NCBI GenBank assembly: GCA_035235625.1
Contig: CP141141.1
Location: forward strand, 4,278,001 to 4,342,000
Direction of reading: 5' to 3'
Length of the DNA: 64,000 nucleotides
Source of the DNA: Saururus chinensis
Taxonomy: Eukaryota; Streptophyta; Magnoliopsida; Piperales; Saururaceae
The notes under the pieces are model-generated. The model saw only the letters and a program-made list of their open reading frames with translations. It did not search any database and was not told the DNA's origin. The stretch's first letter is position 1; each line of letters starts with the position of its first letter. Shown one piece after another: positions 10,146 to 20,929 of this stretch. Both the position numbers and the translations under genes were made by a program.

Positions 10146-10184
10146 GCTAATCTATATCTTTTTTTTTCATTGCACGAATTTTTT

Positions 10185-11154
10185 TTTCTTCAGGTAGAGG
10201 GGGAGAAGACTCTCTTTAATTAAAATAAGTGGGAAACAAAGTCAAGAATACAAAATAAAAAGATTACAGACTCCATCTTTCATCTATGAATGGGAATGCA
10301 AAAACGTAGTCTTTAACTTGACTTTCACAAAGATTTCTTGTATGAGTTAATTTAATCCTTAAAATGCAAGAATTTCTCTCCCTCCAAATGAAGTAAAATG
10401 TGTACTTCAAGAAGAGTTTCATAAGCAAACCCAAATATGGAAATAGAATGGCTGAAAAGCTGAATGTGTTGAAGAGCTTGTTGAGCTTGATTATGAGAAA
10501 TATCCACTCAAAAAAATCTTAAAATATTACTCATTCACATTTAGAGTAACTTCAAGAGAAGAAAATGTGATGAGCCAATTCAAGTTTAGCCTTGCAGAGA
10601 ATACATCTATTAACAAGATGAATGCCTCTAAGCTTGGAAATTACCTAAAGTGAGCAACCGACCATGCAACATTAGCCAAATGATAAAGTAATGTCGCAGA
10701 ATATGGTGCTTGAACCAAACAAGGGAAGTCCATTGCATATTAGGAATATGCTTAGAGAGGACCTTATATGCTGATTAAGTTGAAAACTTCCCTGAAGAAT
10801 TAGACTTCCATTTAACTTCATCTTTTTAGTGATTAAAGTAGGAAAATGATCACTAATTGTCCATAGTAGATGATCATATCTCCAATTGATATGCCGAGTC
10901 CACATCCAATAACCATCAATCAAGCAATTAAAGACTGAATGCCAAAGTATGACTCCCCATCTCAAATTGATATGCACAAAGTTGAAATTCATAAGCTGCA
11001 CCTTCTTGACTTTGATTCCGAATGAGAGACAATCTAATAACTTTTACAAGTTCAAGACAATCTCCTTATATGCAATTGAGTATTTTAAAAAATTTGTCAA
11101 ATTAGCCCTTGTCTTAGGCGTATTCTTAGAAAAGTATGCAAGTTTTAGCTATTT
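10185..11154 (-). pseudogene. LINE 3' part with zinc-binding RT domain, antisense
   Basis: The minus strand encodes a zf-RVT-like stretch, LVNRCILCKAKLELAHHIFF, the cysteine/histidine motif near the C-terminus of plant non-LTR retrotransposons. A poly-T run at about 10185 would be the poly-A tail of the antisense element. The downstream part resembles the copies at 27175-28070 and 58745-64000. Stops interrupt the frame, so the copy is dead. CACTA element 2 is inserted at its upstream edge. Confidence 0.75.
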
Positions 11155-12076
11155 CACTACAAAAAAAATCGTTATCAGCGACACACATATAGCAACGTTT
11201 TGGAAAACAGTCGCTGTATGTGTTATATTTCACACACGATCGATGCCGGCTCCTCCCATATACACGACACTTCCCCACTCTCCCGCGTTTTCCCGTCTCT
11301 GCGCGCGCCTATTTTCCAAGGATTGTGGGTTGTTCGCTATGGGATTTTTTCGCCTCTTGCCAATGGAATTCCTAGACCTAGACCGCCAAAGCTTAACAAA
11401 TCACCGTATATTCACCCACCTGCGGAATCGACTTCGGTACAGAGCGCAATCAACAGTTTTCTTCGGCCAAATCTCCTCCTTCTTCCGAACCTCTGCACCT
11501 CCTTAATTTATTCTCAAATTCGCTGCAGCCTTCTTCCGATTGACCAGCACCGGATCACCTTCTTCCATATTCGGTAAAAGTTCAAGTTTTTCTAAAAACG
11601 CTCAAGGGCACACTCACTTGGAGGTCGAAGTGATCCCAAAGACAAGGTATTTTTAGTCTCTTCTCTTCCTCCCCTTTCCCTACCCACTTCAATTCTCTGT
11701 TTGTTTTTTATTATGTCTGCTTTTGTTGGGAGTATGGCAAATCTCATGTTTTAGAGGTAGCAGGAGAGATGCATTGTTAGATTTGCTAGAAGAAGTTGAG
11801 ATATTGTAATTAACCGGTAAAGGATTTTGGATTATCTGATATGGTTTGTGGAAATTAATTTTCCGTGGTTGAAATTCTTTACCAATAATCAAAATGATAT
11901 AAATCTTAAATTGCAAATGACTTTCCTTCCCTATCTGATACGTTTGTCGTCCTTGGTTATTATTCTACTAATTATCACTCTTTTGTTAATGGATATTGAT
12001 ATTTGCCACATTTGGTTTCCGGGTCTCTGTTTTCTTGCGAGTAGCAGGCCCCTGTTCACTATTTTCTTCGTCCTCT
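11155..12076. other. 5' end of CACTA element 2, no gene recognised
   Basis: After the terminal repeat only two or three GCGAC-type subterminal words are visible. A moderately GC-rich stretch (about 11235-11575) then looks like a leader or captured untranslated sequence, with overlapping short frames but no recognisable domain. The rest is AT-rich. It may contain the element promoter, but no convincing core promoter was found. Confidence 0.4.
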
Positions 12077-13625
12077 TCAGGGGTGGTATGCATCCATTAG
12101 CATATAAAATATGAAAGGATCAGACCCCACCAATCGCTCCAAAAGCTCAAGCTGGGTTTCTTCTTTGAATTTCAAAAAGAACATCGATGACCAGTAATCT
12201 CTTGCCAAGTTCTTCATAAGGAAGAAACACAGTCAGTGCATAACTACGTTAAATCATAGTAGAAGTCCCAACATAACTTGCATTTTCTAAATTAGTGGTT
12301 AAAACACCTTACCATTTTCATCAACTGTAAGAGCTCCCCTATAGCAGTATTAAAAAGATTAGGATGGGCCAGGTCAGAGGTGCCAAGAATTTCCTGCTGT
12401 GTTCGGTGTGATATGTTTACCTCCATTTCTGAACCTGCATATGTAACAGTTAAACAAATTTAAAAATCAACAAACGACACATGAAAGTATAAGAAAATTT
12501 AAGTTTGTGGTGCATTAGAGTCATAAATTGTCTAAAACAGAAACAAAAAATAATTGACATCCTGCTTTAACCATTATTAGATGTGAAAGAATGTATGAAA
12601 CACAGGGTAATTGATTTAGGGTGATTTATTCTATTCCTGCTAAAAGCAATAGCTCACACATTTCTGTATTGTGCTACTGCACAACAACTGAACATTTCCG
12701 TTCAGTATTGTTTGCAGTTACTGCTGTCAAAAGTAAGCTGATTTGATGGCTAGGCTAGTCCAGAACAAGATTTTCTATACATGATGAGAAGAACTTTTAA
12801 ATTGGGACGAGGGTTGGCTTCTCGCATCCAATATCAATTAAAATCCTGTAAGCAAGGCCTGAATTTCTAAAGAGAGCTAACCCAATCCTCATACACATAA
12901 TTGCTTATATACATTAAGAGGAAGCACAAACTATTGGCTTCTAACTCTAGGACATTTTTTAAAATTTGGCTGATATATTATGGGAACAATTACAGACAAT
13001 ATTAAATGGCACTAATTAACTTACCACTAGCTATGTATTTTTCAATTATGTGTCGAGCCATGTACACTCTTCTCACTGGGTCTTCTATCGGTATCTTTCC
13101 AAGTTCATGACATTCATTGTAAAAATGAACACACTCTCCAGCAAGACAACTGAAATTACAAGGAAAATAAGAGTTACTTCATCTTCAATTGACAACCGAA
13201 TTCCAAATATTTATGTTACCAATCCCAGTTCAAGTAAGTGGGAGCCATGCTCTGTTAGCAACTTGATGAAATACATACCGAAACAAGGGAACCACTTGGC
13301 ATTTCATCTTGATGAAATCCACTGACATGTCATTATGGAAGTTATCTCTTTGAATTTCATGCGAAACTTAATTAAGCCAAACAGACCTGTCTACAAATGT
13401 CATGAAAGATTGCTGAAATCTCTTATTCAGGAGAAATTTCTCCAGAGGCTCGTTTATATTTGCATCAGACACTGTTACAATAGGTAAGAGAAGTCCACTC
13501 TCTGGGATTCCCAAAGCCTGGCCCATTGTATCTAACTCGTGAGGTTCTCTTCTCCTCAAGCTCATTTGTGACAACAGAGGATGAGAGACTAATATGGAAA
13601 AGAATGGCAGTACAAGGATACATGC
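12077..13625 (-). pseudogene. RGS1: Captured RGS1-like gene fragment (RGS domain, four exons)
   Basis: Four minus-strand segments with consensus splice sites (13387-13625, 13025-13149, 12313-12434, 12077-12211) join in phase. They give the end of a transmembrane stretch (ACILVLPFFSILVS), the linker GQALGIPESGLL, then an RGS domain including [56 protein letters not shown] and ARDYWSSMFFLKFKEE. This matches plant RGS1, a seven-transmembrane protein whose C-terminal RGS domain accelerates GTP hydrolysis by the G-alpha subunit. The N-terminal membrane part is missing. Introns are retained, so capture was at DNA level. No stops occur in the four exons. It lies antisense to the transposase genes. 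The low-coordinate end runs into a stop at 12077 and may not be the native C-terminus. Confidence 0.85.
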
Positions 13626-13699
13626 CTGTGCAGAAAATGAGCCAAACAGGCATTACACAATCCACACAATAACTTCATTTTATGTTTGCAGAAATATTG

Positions 13700-14460
13700 T
13701 ACATAAATTACCAAATTTAGGTGAGATCAATTTTTTCCCAAATTAAAAAAATATTAATGTTAATGAACTCATACTGTCATCCAGCAGTTGATTTGTTCAA
13801 ATAGTACCAGTTGTCTAGAAGTTCTTTGTTGATAACAAATACGAGTAAGAACTATTAGAGGAGTGTTTTTTTGTATGATTGTATTTGGATGTCATTAGTA
13901 ATATAGTCTTATGTATAAGGGGTAGTGTAGTGAATCATGTTTAATCTTATTTTGTGATTGGCCAGTCCTCTGCTAAGCACAGGGCAATAGAGTTTTTTTG
14001 TCTTGATTAGATGTCCTAAGCTATGTAGAGTCTGGCAGCAGCAGAAAGAAACATAAATTACCGCAATTATAGAAAATGTCTAATAGAAATGGTGCAGTGG
14101 TTGTGGCATTTCTTTCTGCTGCAATCCTATTACTGTTAATTCTTCTTGCTGCTTGTACTTATGGGGGGTTATGGCGTTTGCCATCACACCATTAGATATC
14201 ATGAAAATGGTTTATACCAATGGATGAAATCCATCCCACCAGCCCCCAATCACCAAAAAAATTTGGACCTTGAGTCCTTGACTTCTATTATAAATTCATT
14301 GATATCACAGTGAAATAGCACAGGTTTCCTGTCCTTGTACCCATCATCTGATTGCAACTTTGCCTGGGTCACAACAAACTTATGTAGCCAGGTTGAAAGT
14401 AATGAATCTTTGTTTTTATTATTTTATATATTGTTACATAACTATGCCCTCTAAATTGTT
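13700..14460. other. Non-coding interval between captured fragments
   Basis: This AT-rich interval lies between the RGS1-like and HflX-like fragments. It probably includes introns or flanks of one of them (acceptor-like TTGTTTAG at its right edge). No exon could be recognised. Confidence 0.4.
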
Positions 14461-14463
14461 TAG

Positions 14464-14706
14464 GTATTTGAAGAGAAGGCCTACCTAGTTGGAGTTGAAA
14501 GACTGTAATATTCTGGTCAGATAGACTATGTCCCTAACAATTTGTTTCAGATCATAAATTAATACTTGCGGTTTTTCTGTTTACTATGCAGGCTTGCAAC
14601 TCCAAGTCCAAGGACATATATTGGGACTGGTAAAGTTGCAGAAATCAAGAGTGCATTTCATGCTTTAGATTGAAACTGTAATATTTGACAACAATCTATC
14701 AACAGG
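14464..14706 (+). pseudogene. Captured HflX-like GTPase fragment, two exons
   Basis: Two plus-strand segments preceded by acceptor sites encode HflX-like sequence: VFEEKAYLVGVER (14464-14502) and LATPSPRTYIGTGKVAEIKS followed by AFHALD (14592-14670), the conserved N-terminal region of HflX ribosome-associated GTPases. After ALD a stop (TGA) appears, but one base later the frame resumes as ETVIFDNNLSTG, so there is a frameshift inside the exon. The first segment also ends in a stop where a donor would be expected. The GTP-binding domain is absent. This is a transduplicated, non-functional fragment; the donor gene was probably plastid- or mitochondrion-targeted. Confidence 0.8.
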
Positions 14707-14709
14707 GTG

Positions 14710-16120
14710 TGCTTCTATTTCAAACTATTTTTTATTTATAGACACTTGAGGTTATGTGTTGTCCTAGGCAAGTTATTTGTTACTTTGTGGTGTGGGTAGA
14801 GCATGGCCAAAAGTTGTATGTATTCTGACTTATAAGAATTGCAGCTTGAGAGTCTTTCTTCTTGAGAAGCAAATAAGGAAAAATTTCAGTAAGCAAAAAG
14901 GATATACAAGGATCCCAAGCAGAATGTTGGGAACAACAAGAGTGGAGTAATAAAGAAGCTCTATAAGAAAAAGGAAATAAGATACTAACTATCTAACTAT
15001 AACTTTCTAATTTCTAACCGAAATGGAAATTGTGTATGGGCATGAAATTTTTTTATAAGCTAGCTAGATGAAGTTGTGCATTGACAATACTTTTAAAGGG
15101 GCAAGGCGTAGACACTTCAAAATTTATTATTATATCTTGGATTTGGAGTTTCTTATGTATACTTTTGTTTCATTGCTTAGCGTGACTTGGTGCTGTATAT
15201 ACAATTTGTGAGCAGCAATGTTTTCTGCTTCTTTTATGTTTCTTTTCAATGTTCACTTCTACTTCTTTTTCACTACAACAGATATACAACTTGTAATCAG
15301 CTTACCTATCTCCAGGAAATTATTTTTCTTTACAGCATGTCAGCTCCCCTCCTTTCTAACATTTACTGTTATCATATATCTAAGAAAAAACAATTACTTT
15401 GATCAGCTCAAGTAATAACAAGTTCGTTTGGCCATCTCAAAACTTATTTACTTTGATCTGGATAATGTGCACATTTTTTGTTATTTTGTGGTCTTTGACT
15501 TTCATATGGTGGTTGAGAAAACACTTTCTGTTGTACATAATTTTTTTTGAAGCATGACTGCATGTGTTTCTAGTCTATATATGTTTTTTTGGTTGATTTT
15601 TTGTTTTTGGTAAGATAAGTCCACTCTCTGGGATTCCCAAAGCCTGGCTTGTTTGTGAACAGAGAAATTTAAAATATTTCAAGAATTAGGTTGTACAGCC
15701 TTGCATTACTTATCTGCATAGTAAACAATATTCAATCTAGATTTTCTTATTTGGTGTTTGTTGCTTGTTTAGATATTGAGAGTAATTTGGTTAATTGAGG
15801 AGGGCGTGCAACTATTGGTCATTTTATAGCTTCTTGGAAAGAGAAAAGGTACTTGACTCCAATTTCTTGAATATATATATTTTATTTACAATAATTATTT
15901 GTTTACTAAAATGTGATAAACTTGGATATGTGTAGAACCTATATGAACAAGGGTTTTCGTAATATGCCTATGCATAGGTAGATATATGATACTATTAGTT
16001 TTTCTTGTTTACAAGGGTTCATACATAAATTTCTTTTGTGCAAATATATTCTTTGTACTGTAGTGGTTATTATAGGATTATCAATATTTTTAGGTGTGAT
16101 CTGTAAATCTGGTATATATT
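14710..16120. other. Non-coding leader upstream of the TNP2 gene
   Basis: AT-rich, without recognisable exons. It includes a second copy of a 40-bp piece of the RGS1-like exon at 15609-15648. The segment just before 16124 may hold the promoter and leader of the transposase gene, but no clear core promoter is visible. Confidence 0.4.
15609..15648. repeat. Second copy of a 40-bp piece of the RGS1-like fragment
   Basis: GGTAAGATAAGTCCACTCTC and the following 20 bases match 13483-13522 with one mismatch. At the first site this belongs to the RGS1-like exon; here it stands alone in AT-rich sequence about 2.1 kb away. It looks like filler DNA from a repair event or a local template switch. Confidence 0.75.
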
Positions 16121-16123
16121 ATC

Positions 16124-19100
16124 ATGGATAAGAGTTGGATGAGCAAAAGTAGGGTTTCTAGTGAGTATGCTTTGGGGGTAGAAGGATTTCTCAATTTTGT
16201 TGCATCTCATGGAACACCTATCAATGGGAAGTTCAAGTGTCCTTGCGTTCAATGTGGTAATGTCTATTATCAAGATATGGACATTCTATATGAGCATTTG
16301 ATATGCAATGGGATTATACAAAATTATACAGTGTGGTATTTTCATGGAGAAGATATCCTTCAGACAAATTCATCACAGAATGATACTTTGAACAATGAAT
16401 TTGAAGTGGATCATAATGGTGATGAGATGAGAACTATGTTGGAAGATGTATTTGGAGGCCCAGTTCAAGATGATGCTTATGATGGATTGCCTCAAGGTAC
16501 AAATAATGTGAATGCTAAATTCAACAAATTGGCACAAGATGCCGAGAAAGAGTTGTACCCAGGTTGCAAATCACAAACCATACTTTCTTTCATTGTTAAG
16601 ATGTGGCATATCAAAATCCTTGGTGGATGGAGTAACAAATCTTTTGATATGTTGCTTGTATTATTAAGAGAAACATTTCCTAATGCTGCCTTTCAGAAAA
16701 TTTATACCAAAGTAAGAAAATCATAACAGATTTAGGTTTGAGTTACAACAAAATCCATGCATGTCCCAATGATTGTATGCTGTATTATAAAGGCAATGTC
16801 GACAAACAATCATGTGACACATGTGGCACCTCAAGATGGAAAGAAGAAGACACACGGTCAGAATCTAAAAAGAAGAAGACACCAGCTAAGATTTTACGTC
16901 ACTTTCCTCTCATTCCTCGTTTACAAAGGTTATATATGTCATCAAAAATTGCATCTAATATGAGATGGCATGATGAGGGTTGTAACAAAGATGATATATT
17001 ACGACATCCAGCTGATTCTGAAGTTTGGAAACATCTTGACTTGACCAATCCAACCTTCGCAGCAGAGTGTCGCAATGTTTGACTTGGATTGGCAAGCGAT
17101 GGTTTCAATCCATTTGGGACAATGAGTATTACACATAGCATATGGCCAGTGATACTTATGCCATATAACTTACCTCCATGGTTGTGTATGAAGCAGTCTA
17201 ATATGATCCTATCATTGATTATTCCTGGTCCATTTGGCCCTGGAAATGACATTGACATATTCTTACAACCTTTGATTGATGAGCTGAAAGAGTTATGGGA
17301 ATTTGGTGTAAATACCTATGATGCATCTAAGAAAGAAACATTTCGAATGCATGCAGCCTTACTTTGGACCATTAGCGACTTCCCAGGTTATGCAATATTG
17401 TCAGGTTGGAGTACAAAAGGTAAGATGACATGTCCTTTGTGCCATAAAGACACATGTAGTCGATACTTGAGTAATGGGAGGAAACATTGTTATATGGGTC
17501 ACCGAAGATTCTTACCATTGAATCATAGATTCCGAAGACACAAACAATCTTTCGATGGCAATGTAGAGGTTAGAGGTGCTCCAAGTCCACTGTCTGGGAT
17601 GGATGTGTTATGCGAGGTACAAAATAACAATCATAGTTTTGGGAAGAAGAAAGGGAGGAAAAGGGCAAGGAGTGTGGATGAAGGTTTAATGTTTAATTGG
17701 AAGAAGAAGAGCATTTTCTTTGAGTTGCCATATTGGAAAAATAATCTACTTAGACATAATTTAGATGTGATGCACATCGAGAAAAATGTATGCGATAATA
17801 TTGTCAAAACTTTGTTGAACATTGAACGCAAAACAAAGGACAATTTAAATTCATGTCTTGACTTGGTAGAAATGGGGGTGAGGCACGAGTTGCATCCGAA
17901 GTGGAAAGAAGGTACAAATCGAGTTTATTTACCATCTGCATGCTATTCAATGGAGAAAAAAGAGAAAGAAATATTTTGTCAGGTTTTGAAATATATGAAG
18001 ACTTCAGATGGATACTCTTCTAATCTTGCCAGGTGCATTAATGTTGAAGAGCGCAAGATATACAGGCTAAAAAGTCATGATTCACATGTTATAATGCAAC
18101 AATTTCTTCCATTGGCAATTAGAAAAGCTCTTCCCAAGAATGTGACGAGTATGCTGATAGAACTTTGCACATTATTTCGGGAATTATGCTCTAAGGTCCT
18201 TGTCATTGATGAGTTAAAACAACTTGAAGAGCGCATTGCATTAGTTCTTTGCCACCTAGAGCGAATTTTTCCACCATCATTCTTTGACGTAATGGTACAC
18301 TTGCCTATACATCTTGCATCAGAAGCATTGTTGGGTGGGCCAGTTCAATACCGGTGGATGTATCCAATTGAAAGGTATTATAAAAATGTATTCAGTTAAA
18401 ATTTATTTACAATTATATAAAATTCAAGTGTTGTTAGTTTAAATTGTTTGTGTATAGGTACTTGCATGTATTGAAATCATACGTACACAATAAGGCTCAA
18501 CCTGAAGGATTTATTGCAGAAGGATACATTGCAGAAGAATGTATGACATTTTGCTCAAGGTACTTATTCAATATTGAGACAAGGTTGAGTCGACCCCCAA
18601 GGAACCCAGATGATAATGTCTTAAGAGGTTCAACACATTTTAGATTGAGTGACATTGAATTGACACAAGCACATCGCTATATCCTATTCAACCATGAATT
18701 GGTGACCAGTTATTTAGAGTAAGTTATAACAAAGACATTATTTATTAACCTATCTTTTTTAGTTTTCTCAGGCATAAACATCTATTCATGCAGGCATCAC
18801 ATTGAATTCCTAAATTTTACTCACCTAGGAGTACGACCACATGTGCGCCAAAAAATTCACAATGAGCAATTTGTTGATTGGTTTAAGGAACATGTAAGAT
18901 AGGTCAATTGATATTTCTATAATTTATTTATAAAATTCTTTTAGTGTCTAAGTAACCTAATTTGGATAAAAACAGGTTCGAATGTTGCGAGAAAGCAATA
19001 GATCATTGCCAGCCAATCTTCATTTGCTTGCTGAAGGTCCGCATTCACTTGTTAGGAGGTTTAAAAAATACACAATTAATGGATACAAATTTCGGACAAT

Positions 19101-19734
19101 TGAACAAGATAAGAGAGCAAAAACCCAAAATAGTGGTGTTGTCATTACAGCAATGACAACAAGCTATGCAAGTGCAAGGGACAGTAGGCCTATAACAGGG
19201 GAGATAAACTATTATGGGCGATTAACAGATATAATTGAGTTGATGTACTCAGCAAACCTTAAATTTATACTATATAAGTGTGATTGGTTTGATGTGAAGG
19301 CACAAGGAAGAGGAGTTAAGACTGATGAGTTTGGGTTCATGCTTGTGAATTTTACACGGATGTTATTCTCTGGGAATGAAGTGGCTAATGAACCATATGT
19401 CTTAGCATCTCAAGCAAAACAAGTTTTTTATGTTGAAGATCCACTTGAACCAAATTGGCATGTGGTCATGAAGACTAATCCAAGGGACTTATATGATATG
19501 GGTGGCAAAGGTGATGAATTATTGGATAGTGAGGCTTATGGGAACCAAAGGCATCAAGACATTGTCGTTGATGACAATGATATTGTTAATTGGGTGAGGG
19601 AAGACGTGTTGGGATCAACTGTTGAAGCACCTCTCGAGATGCATCATACTCATCAAGGTCATTCAGATGATTCAATGAATGAAGAAGATGGATCAAATAC
19701 TGATGTCCAATCATATGGAAGTGATTCTGAATGA
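16124..19734 (+). pseudogene. TNP2-type CACTA transposase, four exons, inactivated
   Basis: Exons 16124-18374, 18458-18718, 18794-18893 and 18976-19734 have consensus splice sites and total 3371 nt, one short of 1124 codons. The start MDKSWMSKSR opens a transposase-associated domain with a CPCVQCGN zinc-like motif (about residues 1-75). The Transposase_21 core follows, with ACPNDCMLYYKG, GFNPFGTMS, NDIDIFLQPLIDELKELW, LLWTISDFPGYAILSGWSTK and CPLCHKDTC; then DUF4218 (YLHVLKSYV, PEGFIAEGYIAEE) and DUF4216 (INYYGRLTDIIEL to FYVEDPLEPNWHVV). The tail is acidic and serine-rich. The family catalyses CACTA excision and insertion. Two lesions disable it: a 1-nt deletion near 16720 (before TDLGLSYNKI) and a TGA at 17080-17082 in place of the arginine codon of RLGLASDG. 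It lies upstream of the TnpA-like gene. Confidence 0.93.
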
Positions 19735-20929
19735 ATCTAATAGTCGATGTTTGGTTTGGTGGTCGTGCTTATAATGTTATCTTCCTTTTCTTTTATTGTC
19801 AATTTTTTTCTTCAATTTATGTAATAACTCAATTTTGTTAATGGTATATGTTTTAGTCACCAATTATTGATGGGAAATACCATCTTTTTTATTTTGTTTC
19901 AAATTTTCTTTTTCATATTTGTTCACAAGATTGCGAGACATATATAGTTGCTTATCATTGAACATCTTTGGTTTAGTTTTAGTTTATATTATTAGTTAAA
20001 TATATAAGTGTGCTTCTAATTTTTTATACAGATGGACAGTTTAACATTGAATGACTCTACTGCAAATGTTGAAACTAAGGGTCGAGGGATCACCAAATGC
20101 AAAGCCATCATTAATTTGCCACCAGGATAAAAAAAAAGGTTGATATTTATGAAGGCCAACCGGTAGGGGAAAATGCCACTTTATTGGCAAATTATTGTGG
20201 CACATTGGTAAGAGATAGTGCTACAGTCCCAATTCATAAGCCATCTTGGCGCAAAGTGGACATATTTGTGAAGCAACGGCTATGGGAATTAGTAACGGTA
20301 ATATTATTTATACTTTACAAAATTGTTTGTTGGAAGTAACTATTGATTGTTATTTATTTAAATATGTAGGACAAGTTTGATGTGGATGAGAGCTTGCGTG
20401 CCTATGTCCTTAAGTCTCTAGGGACAAAATGGAGAGATTACAAGAGGAAATTGAAGAAAGATTATTACGAGTTTGCTGTTGCGCTTGAGAAGGATCCATT
20501 AAAACATAAGCCAGAGCTTGTAAAAGAGGCTGAATGGAAAGTTCTTGTTTCTTATTGGCAGTCAGCAATGGGAAAGGTAAAAAGTGAAGCATGTAAGTCA
20601 TTTTTTAAAAATTACTTTTGAAATAAACACCATAAATTGTGAAATAGGAAAGAAGTGATAGAAATAAAGAGAGTCGAGGCAAGCACAAGCTTCCCCATAC
20701 AAGCGGCACCAAAAGCATTGCTCGTGTGCGCCATGAGGAGGTATGCATTTTATCATTTAGTGATACCTACATTATGGATGTCATTATTGTTTATTGACTT
20801 ACAAATTGATATTATTGTATCTCATAGCGTATCAAAAACAATCGTGAGCCTAGCCGACTTGAAATGTTTAAGATCACACATGTCGACAAAAAAGGGAAGG
20901 CTATTAATATAGACACAGAAGCGACAATT

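Noticed and set aside
11200..11577. 125-codon frame near the left end of CACTA element 2
   Set aside because: Two overlapping frames of similar length, no domain, no partner exons; probably leader or captured untranslated sequence.
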